A DNA stretch of 51,544 nucleotides from Stenotrophomonas raiganjensis (SeqCode) (GTDB lineage: Bacteria; Pseudomonadota; Gammaproteobacteria; Xanthomonadales; Xanthomonadaceae), in contig NZ_JAUTXR010000096.1 of assembly GCF_030658505.1 (NCBI RefSeq), positions 1 to 51,544 on the forward strand. The letters are read 5' to 3'. Under the pieces are notes generated by a model, which saw only the letters and a program-made list of their open reading frames with translations, searched no databases and was not told where the DNA came from. The position numbers and the translations under genes were made by a program. This document shows, one piece after another, positions 45,816 through 51,544 of the stretch; the first letter of the stretch is position 1, and each line of letters begins with the position of its first letter.

Positions 45816-47147
45816 ATGATGCTGAGCATCCTCGGCTTTGGCATGGTCATTACGTTCATGTACTTGATCATGAGCAAACGCCTGTCGCCGCTCGTCGCCC
45901 TGATCACCATCCCCATCCTGTTCGCGCTGATCGGTGGCTTCGGCGCCGGCATCGACGAAATGATGCTGGAGGGCATCAAGAAGATCGCGCCCACCGGCGT
46001 GATGCTGATGTTCGCCATCCTCTACTTCGGCGTGATGATCGATGCCGGCCTGTTCGATCCGCTGGTGCGGGTGATCCTGCGCTTCGTCAAGGGCGATCCG
46101 ATGAAGATCGTGCTCGGCACCGCGGTGCTGGCGATGCTGATCTCGCTCGACGGCGATGGTTCCACCACCTACATGATCACCGTCTCGGCGATGCTGCCGC
46201 TGTACCAGCGGCTGGGCATGAACGCGCTGAACATGACCTGCGTGACCATCCTCGCCGGTGGCGTGATGAACCTGACCCCGTGGGGCGGCCCGACCGCACG
46301 CGCGGCCACCGCGCTGCACGTGGACCCGGCCGATGTGTTCGTGCCGCTGATCCCGTCGATGGTGATCGCCTGTGCCGGCGTGCTGCTGCTGGCGTGGTAC
46401 CTGGGCCTGAAGGAGCGCCGCCGCCTTGGCGTGGTGACCCTGCCCAAGGGTGGCAGCTGGATGGACAGCAGCGTGTCCGATGACAGCAACCCGCTGCCGA
46501 CCGTGGAAGACGCCGAAGACATCAAACGGCCGAAGCTGCTGTGGGTCAACCTGGCCCTGACCGTAGCGCTGATGACCGCGCTGATCATCGGCGTGCTGCC
46601 GATGCCGGTGCTGTTCATGGTCGGCTTCGCCATCGCCCTGGTGATCAACTACCCGAACCTGGCCGAACAGCGCCGCCGCGTGGTCAACCACGCCGGCAAC
46701 GTGCTGTCGGTTGTCTCGCTGATCTTCGCCGCGGGCATCTTCACCGGCATCCTCAACAACACCGGCATGGTCGAGGCGATGTCGCACAGCTTCCTGGCGG
46801 TGATTCCGGAATCGTGGGGCCCGTACCTGGCGGTGATCACCGCCGTGGCATCGATGCCGTTCACCTTCTTCATGTCCAACGACGCGTTCTACTTCGGCGT
46901 GCTGCCGATCCTGTCCGAGGCCGCGGGCAACTACGGCATCACCCCGGTGGAGATGGCGCGCGCCTCGCTGGCCGGCCAGCCAGTGCACCTGCTCAGCCCG
47001 CTGGTGCCCTCCACTTACCTGCTGGTGGGCCTGGCCAAAGTCGAATTCGCCGACCACCAGAAGTTCACCCTGAAGTGGGCCATCGCCATTTCGATGCTGC
47101 TGATGATCGGCAGCCTGCTGTTCGGCCTGTATCCCCTCGCCGCCTGA
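45816..47147 (+). CDS. citM: CitMHS-family metal-citrate transporter
   Basis: This 443-residue symporter imports citrate complexed with divalent metal. It has about 12 helices, and the conserved LISLDGDGSTTYMITVSAML and TPWGGPTARAATALHV segments, then PFTFFMSNDAFYFGVLPILS. ATG 45816 follows AAGGAG; ATG 45819 is equally possible. The length matches CitM/CitH of Bacillus. It lies between the porin and an SDR gene, opposite the tctDE system, which makes a complete uptake module from outer membrane to cytoplasm. Confidence 0.92.
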   Translation: MMLSILGFGMVITFMYLIMSKRLSPLVALITIPILFALIGGFGAGIDEMMLEGIKKIAPTGVMLMFAILYFGVMIDAGLFDPLVRVILRFVKGDPMKIVLGTAVLAMLISLDGDGSTTYMITVSAMLPLYQRLGMNALNMTCVTILAGGVMNLTPWGGPTARAATALHVDPADVFVPLIPSMVIACAGVLLLAWYLGLKERRRLGVVTLPKGGSWMDSSVSDDSNPLPTVEDAEDIKRPKLLWVNLALTVALMTALIIGVLPMPVLFMVGFAIALVINYPNLAEQRRRVVNHAGNVLSVVSLIFAAGIFTGILNNTGMVEAMSHSFLAVIPESWGPYLAVITAVASMPFTFFMSNDAFYFGVLPILSEAAGNYGITPVEMARASLAGQPVHLLSPLVPSTYLLVGLAKVEFADHQKFTLKWAIAISMLLMIGSLLFGLYPLAA

Positions 47148-47171
47148 CCCTTTGCCAAGGAGCCTCCTGCA

Positions 47172-47912
47172 ATGACGCTTCGAATCGCCTACGTCACCAG
47201 TGGAATGGGCAGTGTCGGCACTGCCATCTGCCAGAGCCTGGCCCGCAGCGGCCACACCGTGGTCGCCGGCTGCGCGCCGAACTCGCCACGCAAGGCCAAC
47301 TGGCTGCGCGAGCAGCGCGAACAGGGCTTCGACTTCATCGCCTCCGAAGGCAACGCGACCGACTGGGCCTCGACCAGCGCCGCCTTCGCCAAGGTCCGCG
47401 CCGAAGTCGGTGAGGTGGATGTACTGGTCAACAACTCCGGTGGCAGCCGCGACCTGCTGTTCCGGCAGATGACGGTGGAGGACTGGAATGCGGTGATCGC
47501 CTCCAACCTCAATTCGCTGTTCAACCTGACCAAGCAGGTGGTCGACGGCATGGCCACGCGCGGGTGGGGGCGCATCATCAACATCGGCTCGGTCAGCGCC
47601 CACAAGGGCCAGATCGGCCAGGTGAACTACGCCACCGCCAAGGCCGCGATGCATGGTTTCAGCCGGGCGCTGGCTGCCGAAGTGGCGTCCCGTGGTGTCA
47701 CCGTCAACACGCTGTCGCCGGGCTACATCGCCAGCCAGGCGATCAGCAGCTTCCCGCCGGATGTGCTGGACCGGCTGGCGGCCTCGGTACCGGTGCGCCG
47801 CCTGGGTCGCCCGGAAGAAGTGGCCGGCCTGTGCGCATGGCTGGCGTCGGATGAAGCCTCGTATGTGACCGGTGCCGACTACGCCGTCAATGGTGGTCTG
47901 TACATGGGTTGA
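47172..47912 (+). CDS. SDR reductase resembling acetoacetyl-CoA reductase (PhaB)
   Basis: This 246-residue short-chain dehydrogenase has the nucleotide-binding start RIAYVTSGMGSVGTAICQSL, catalytic Ser in GRIINIGSVSAHKG, and Tyr-x3-Lys in NYATAKAAMHGF. The length and the segment GGSRDLLFRQMTVEDWNAVI resemble NADPH-dependent acetoacetyl-CoA reductase of polyhydroxybutyrate synthesis. No phaA or phaC lies nearby. It starts 24 bases after the citrate transporter in the same operon, so its real substrate could be unrelated. The glycine motif begins TSGMGSVG rather than TGxxxGIG. Confidence 0.82.
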   Translation: MTLRIAYVTSGMGSVGTAICQSLARSGHTVVAGCAPNSPRKANWLREQREQGFDFIASEGNATDWASTSAAFAKVRAEVGEVDVLVNNSGGSRDLLFRQMTVEDWNAVIASNLNSLFNLTKQVVDGMATRGWGRIINIGSVSAHKGQIGQVNYATAKAAMHGFSRALAAEVASRGVTVNTLSPGYIASQAISSFPPDVLDRLAASVPVRRLGRPEEVAGLCAWLASDEASYVTGADYAVNGGLYMG

Positions 47913-47958
47913 GCCCGTCTCCACGCAAGGCGTGGACCGCCTCCCCCACGGAGTGCGC

Positions 47959-48005
47959 GGGGCCGGTGAACCTTCGCTTGCGAGGGGGATCCGGCCCCTT
48001 TTTTT
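47959..48005 (+). terminator. Terminator of the porin-citM-SDR operon
   Basis: GGGGCCGG (47959-47966) pairs with CCGGCCCC (47991-47998) around an inner CCTTCG/CGAGGG helix, followed by seven T. Confidence 0.93.
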
Positions 48006-48121
48006 GCTTCTGCATATTCGGGACGCATTGCCCGATACATCGGCAGAACCGGTGCTATACCTGCCAACGCTCGCTGAGCCCGATGGACGAACGGCCGGAA
48101 TCGCGGATCAAGGAGGTAGGC

Positions 48122-48646
48122 ATGCGTGCATTGCTGATTGCGCTTCTTGTGGTCGCCAGCCCACCACTGGCGGCCACGCCACCCACTGCCACTGCGGAAG
48201 AGGCGGGTGCAACCTGGCGGCTCGTGGAACGCTGGTCCTTGCAGCTGGCGCGCTCTGACCTTGTCGCGCAGCTGTCGCCGCTGGCTCCTCCCGGCTCGCG
48301 TTCGGAAGCAAGAAGGGGCCGGGGCGACAGCGCCACCATCGGTCTGGCACCCTTCGTGATCGCCGGGCGGATCAAAGGGCCTTCTGGCCAGATCTACACC
48401 GATGCGTCCGGCCGAATCATCAAGGGCGTCACGCTATCGCTGGGCGGTGCCTGCATCTCGCGAAAACAGATGGGTCGTCGCTACCCCGACTTCAATGTCC
48501 TTTCCGTTCCATCAGGGCATAGCCTCGACGAGTCCACGGTGTTCGGCACGGTGGTAAACGGTATCCAGATCGGGTTCTCGTTCCCCGAACATGACCGCGA
48601 CTGCATGAACCAGCTCACGTTGAGCTGGCCAGGGGAGCGCTTCTGA
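48122..48646 (+). CDS. Secreted protein of unknown function
   Basis: This 174-residue protein starts at ATG 48122 after AAGGAGG, with a signal peptide (MRALLIALLVVASPPLAATP). A predicted helical segment (about 25-60) is followed by a beta-rich part containing APFVIAGRIKGPSGQIYTDA and two cysteines. I recognise no family. It lies between the citM operon terminator and the TonB-dependent receptor, and probably has its own transcript. The long reading upstream crosses the terminator and is not credible. Confidence 0.6.
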   Translation: MRALLIALLVVASPPLAATPPTATAEEAGATWRLVERWSLQLARSDLVAQLSPLAPPGSRSEARRGRGDSATIGLAPFVIAGRIKGPSGQIYTDASGRIIKGVTLSLGGACISRKQMGRRYPDFNVLSVPSGHSLDESTVFGTVVNGIQIGFSFPEHDRDCMNQLTLSWPGERF

Positions 48647-48806
48647 TTCCCCCCGACACACCACCATGACGAACATGTTGCAGGACACGAATCAGTGCCC
48701 TGCATCGTTCGTTGGTTTTTCGTAAAGAAGGTTTCATGTTCCGTTCGCATAGTGGCCATGCACCGCGCACGCGTGCCGGTGACCACCCCCAATGCAACGG
48801 ACCACC
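48647..48806 (+). promoter_or_regulatory. Upstream region of the TonB-dependent receptor
   Basis: These 160 bases separate the secreted protein and the receptor. An AT-rich stretch around 48710-48745 is the likely promoter. I could not define a Fur box or other operator with confidence. Confidence 0.35.
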
Positions 48807-51104
48807 ATGCAGACCCGACACCTGACGATCGCCGTGGCGATCGCGCTCTCCGCCGCCGCCAGCGCCCATGCCGCCACCACCGCCGATACCGGCGCCAGCA
48901 CCGATGCCGCGCTGAGCGCGCAGACGCTGGACACCGTCTCCGTGATCGGCCAGGGCGAGACCCGCCAGGTGCAGCGCATCACCGCCGTCGACAAGCAGGT
49001 GCTGCCGCCGGGCACCAGCGGCCAGAAGATCCTCGACCGCCTGCCGGGCGTGTCGGTGCAGTCCAACGATGCCTTCGGCGCGAACGAAGAATCGCAGACC
49101 ATCAGCCTGCGCGGCTTCGACAAGAGCCGCCTCGGCTATACGCTGGACGGCATCCCGCTGGGTGACAACAGCTACGGCAACTACAACGGCCTGAGCATCG
49201 CCCGCGCGATCATCGCCGAGAACCTGGCCGGCGCCGAGCTGTCGCAGGGCATCGGCTCGCTGGGCGTGGCCTCGACCAGCAACCTGGGCGGCACCATCCA
49301 GTATTTCTCGATGGACCCGTCCACCGAATTCGGCGGCCGCGCCAGCGTCACCGTTGGCGACGACAGCCAGCGCCGCGGCTACCTGCGCGTGGATACCGGC
49401 GACATCAACGGCTTCTCGGCCTATGTATCCGGCGTGCACCAGGACCAGGACATGTGGGCCGCCCCGTACCAGAACCAGACCACCCGCCAGTTCAACGCCA
49501 AGGCGGTGTGGAATGTCGGCGACCATCGCTTCGGTGCGTTCGTGGCGACCTCGCGCGCCAGCCAGGCCAACTACGCCTACCTGTCCAAGGACATGCTGGC
49601 ACGTGGCCTGGGCTATGACTGGAACATCTATGCGCCGGACTGGGATCGCGCCGTCGCTGCCGCGTACTGCGCGCCGGGCACCTACAACAAGGCACGCTGC
49701 AAGTTCAGCGGCGGCGTCAACAGCATCGACGATGCCTACTACCAGAGCCGCGCACTGCGCGACGACAACCTCTATTCGGTCGATGCCGACCTGCGTCTGG
49801 GTGAACAGGGCCGCCTGAAGCTGCTGGCTTACCACCATGACAACCGTGGCCAGGGCCACTGGTGGGCACCGGGCCAGCCGTCCTACCCGGGCACCGACAA
49901 GATGCTGCCGATCTCGATCCGCAGCACCAACTACACGATCAACCGCGATGGCCTGACCGCCGCGCTGTCGTGGACGGTGGGCATCCACGAACTGGAAGCT
50001 GGCCTGTGGTACGAGCAGAACGACCATAACGTGTCGCGCAACTTCTACTACATCAGCGGCCCGTTCCTGGACGACCTGTACCTGAAGAACCCGGACCGCC
50101 TGCTGTTCAACCAGGACTTCGACATCCGCACGCGCCAGTTCTACGTGCAGGACCGCATGCGCTTCCTCGACCAGCGCCTGACCGTTGATGTCGGCATCAA
50201 GAGCCCGAACACCCGCATGCGCGCCACCGCCCAGCCGGGCGTGGAAACCAGCATCGCCTCGGGCACGCTGACCGCCAAGAAGTCGCTGCTGCCGCAGGTG
50301 GGCCTGGGCTTCAAGCTCAACGCCAACAACGAGTTGTTCGCCTCGTACGCCGAGAACATCGCCGCCTTCGTCGGTGGCGGCAGCGGTGGCCCGTTGCAGG
50401 TGTCGCCGGAATCGTTCGCGGCCAGCGCCGGCCTGGAGCCGGAGAAGTCCAAGAGCCTGGAAGCCGGCTTCCGTACCTTCGGCGAGAAGTACCAGGCCTC
50501 GATCGCCGCGTACAACGTGAAGTTCGACAACCGCCTGCTGTCGCTGAACCCGTGTTCCAGCATCGAAGTCGGCACGCGTCCGGAGTGCGTGACGCGCTTC
50601 ATCAACGTCGGTTCGGTGAAGAGCCACGGTGCGGAGCTGACCTTCATCCTCAAGCCGATCGACGGCCTGCAGTGGTACAACGCGCTGTCCTGGAACAAGA
50701 CCACCTACGAGGATGACTACACCTCGGGCGGCGCGATCGTGCCGGTGGCCGGCAAGATCACGGTGGATACGCCGCAGCGCATGGCCTCCAGCGAAATCAG
50801 CTGGAACCGCGATGGCTTCTTCGCCAGCCTGCGTGCCAAGTACACCGGCAAGCGCTACTACACCTACACCAACGACCAGTCGGTACCGGGCGTGACCACC
50901 TTCGACGCCGGTGCGGGCTACGACTTCGGCCCGGGCCTGGGCCTGCGCAACGTGCGAGTGTCGTTGAACGCGACGAACCTGACCAACAAGCGCTATGCCG
51001 GCCAGCTGAGTTCGTTCGCACCGACCGATCCGAAGGGTACGCGCTATGCGATCCATGCCAGCGCGCCGCGGCAGCTGTTCATGACGGTGGCGGCGGAGTT
51101 CTAA
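48807..51104 (+). CDS. TonB-dependent outer-membrane receptor
   Basis: This 765-residue receptor has a signal peptide (MQTRHLTIAVAIALSAAASA, cut near AHA-ATT) and a TonB box near DTVSVIGQG. The plug domain contains LDRLPGVSVQSNDAFG and SLRGFDKSRLGYTLDGIPLG, and a 22-strand barrel ends in the aromatic VAAEF. I chose ATG 48807 for the best signal peptide; ATG 48792 is five codons earlier. The ligand is unknown: siderophore, cobalamin, sugar and other ligands are all possible in Xanthomonadaceae, which have many such receptors. It appears monocistronic. Confidence 0.9.
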   Translation: MQTRHLTIAVAIALSAAASAHAATTADTGASTDAALSAQTLDTVSVIGQGETRQVQRITAVDKQVLPPGTSGQKILDRLPGVSVQSNDAFGANEESQTISLRGFDKSRLGYTLDGIPLGDNSYGNYNGLSIARAIIAENLAGAELSQGIGSLGVASTSNLGGTIQYFSMDPSTEFGGRASVTVGDDSQRRGYLRVDTGDINGFSAYVSGVHQDQDMWAAPYQNQTTRQFNAKAVWNVGDHRFGAFVATSRASQANYAYLSKDMLARGLGYDWNIYAPDWDRAVAAAYCAPGTYNKARCKFSGGVNSIDDAYYQSRALRDDNLYSVDADLRLGEQGRLKLLAYHHDNRGQGHWWAPGQPSYPGTDKMLPISIRSTNYTINRDGLTAALSWTVGIHELEAGLWYEQNDHNVSRNFYYISGPFLDDLYLKNPDRLLFNQDFDIRTRQFYVQDRMRFLDQRLTVDVGIKSPNTRMRATAQPGVETSIASGTLTAKKSLLPQVGLGFKLNANNELFASYAENIAAFVGGGSGGPLQVSPESFAASAGLEPEKSKSLEAGFRTFGEKYQASIAAYNVKFDNRLLSLNPCSSIEVGTRPECVTRFINVGSVKSHGAELTFILKPIDGLQWYNALSWNKTTYEDDYTSGGAIVPVAGKITVDTPQRMASSEISWNRDGFFASLRAKYTGKRYYTYTNDQSVPGVTTFDAGAGYDFGPGLGLRNVRVSLNATNLTNKRYAGQLSSFAPTDPKGTRYAIHASAPRQLFMTVAAEF

Positions 51105-51146
51105 GTCGAAAGCGTTGCCCCGCGGCGTCTTGATTATCGTCGCGGG

Positions 51147-51252
51147 GCAGGGCCGGATGGGCCGGCGCAGGACACGCCGTGAACCCATCCTGGGGGGCTC
51201 GATGGCGCCATCCAGGGCGCCAACGGTCCTGCGCCGGCCCATCCGACCCTGC
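51147..51252. repeat. Palindromic intergenic element, copy B
   Basis: Arms of 27 bases (51147-51173 and 51226-51252) are complementary with one mismatch. The core begins ACGCCGTGAACCC (51174-51186) and includes the palindrome GATGGCGCCATC. The core matches copy A at 40372, but the outer arms are different. It lies after the TonB-dependent receptor. Confidence 0.8.
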
Positions 51253-51296
51253 TCGACGGTTTCCCGCGCCACGGTGCGGAAGGCAAAGTAGAGCAA

Positions 51297-51335
51297 AAGC
51301 AAAGAGCCGGGCATTGCCCGGCTCTCTGCTTTTCA
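51297..51335. terminator. Bidirectional terminator after the TonB-dependent receptor
   Basis: GAGCCGGGC/GCCCGGCTC arms around a short loop are flanked by AAAGCA and TGCTTTT, which extend the stem and give T runs on both strands. It can stop the receptor transcript and the partial gene beyond it. Confidence 0.75.
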
Positions 51336-51429
51336 AGCTCTTCAAGCGCAATCCCTCTGGTGGACCTGCTACCGCGCCCGCAGAAAACTGTCTGGAGGAG
51401 GCGGGCGCTGGAGGATCCGCCAACGCATT

Positions 51430-51544
51430 TCATTCCGGCGCCAGCTGGTCCATCCGTATCCGGTTGGCAAACAGCGAGAACGCCAGCATGCCGGCCAGGC
51501 CGTTCGCCCGGCTCACCCAATGCGGCAGCCAGCGCGGTGGCTTC
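51430..51544 (-). CDS. C-terminal end of an unidentified gene (partial)
   Basis: Only the last 37 codons are in the window. They end in GMLAFSLFANRIRMDQLAPE before TGA at 51430-51432. The visible part has Trp residues and one hydrophobic segment, so a membrane protein is possible. No family can be assigned. Confidence 0.5.
   Translation of the reverse strand, partial: KPPRWLPHWVSRANGLAGMLAFSLFANRIRMDQLAPE

Noticed and set aside
44391..47924. Open frame of 1177 codons on the minus strand opposite the porin, citM and SDR genes
   Set aside because: Shadow frame; the plus-strand proteins have signal peptides, helices and catalytic motifs, the shadow has none.
48615..51314. Open frame of 899 codons opposite the TonB-dependent receptor
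   Set aside because: Shadow frame in GC-rich DNA; the receptor on the plus strand is complete and convincing.

Overview
The window is high-GC chromosomal DNA from a gammaproteobacterium of the Xanthomonadaceae, almost certainly Stenotrophomonas maltophilia or a close relative. The basis for this is the smeP-smeO / smeRo-pcm-tolC efflux cluster in its known arrangement, the many short hairpins preceded by GTAG (SMAG repeats) between genes, the ilvC-ilvG-ilvM-tdcB-leuA gene order, and the paired OprP-type porins. No tRNA, rRNA, CRISPR array, prophage or insertion sequence was seen. It reads as core chromosome with ordinary codon use throughout.

Layout. (1) 15-1733: a secreted gamma-glutamyltransferase on the minus strand. 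(2) 1999-12074: one long branched-chain amino-acid operon, ilvC-ilvG-ilvM-tdcB-leuA-methyltransferase-leuC-leuD-leuB, with genes overlapping or closely spaced. Its leader holds two attenuators in series. The first encodes a peptide with an Ile/Leu/Val run and has an exact switch between terminator and antiterminator. The second encodes a threonine-rich peptide with its own strong terminator. A third small ORF lies between ilvM and tdcB. (3) 12176-13972: an SDR oxidoreductase divergent from a LysR regulator. (4) 14239-21492: the SmeOP-TolC tripartite efflux system with its TetR repressor and pcm. (5) 21561-28014: a membrane permease of the APC type, then lipopolysaccharide genes (waaA, an LpxL-like acyltransferase, an O-antigen-ligase-like protein and a GT4 glycosyltransferase) and a small zinc-finger protein. 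(6) 28436-31780: a secreted GH92 alpha-mannosidase. (7) 32203-41175: C4-dicarboxylate metabolism, with malic enzyme MaeB, DctA, an OprP-type porin, a hybrid histidine kinase and a NarL-type regulator. (8) 41236-47912: a tricarboxylate module, with a TctD/TctE two-component system overlapping a periplasmic binding protein, divergent from a second OprP-type porin, a CitMHS citrate transporter and an SDR reductase. (9) 48122-51544: a secreted protein of unknown function, a TonB-dependent receptor and the end of a further gene.

How the parts work together. Region 2 makes Ile, Val and Leu, and its leader appears able to sense both the end products and threonine, the precursor of isoleucine. Regions 7 and 8 are two parallel organic-acid uptake modules. 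Each pairs an anion porin in the outer membrane, a cytoplasmic-membrane symporter and a two-component system.

Non-coding structure is the most unusual layer. Besides SMAG hairpins, which in two places supply the stop codon of the neighbouring gene, there are two copies (40281-40518 and 51147-51252) of a longer palindromic element whose outer arms differ but whose inner core is conserved.
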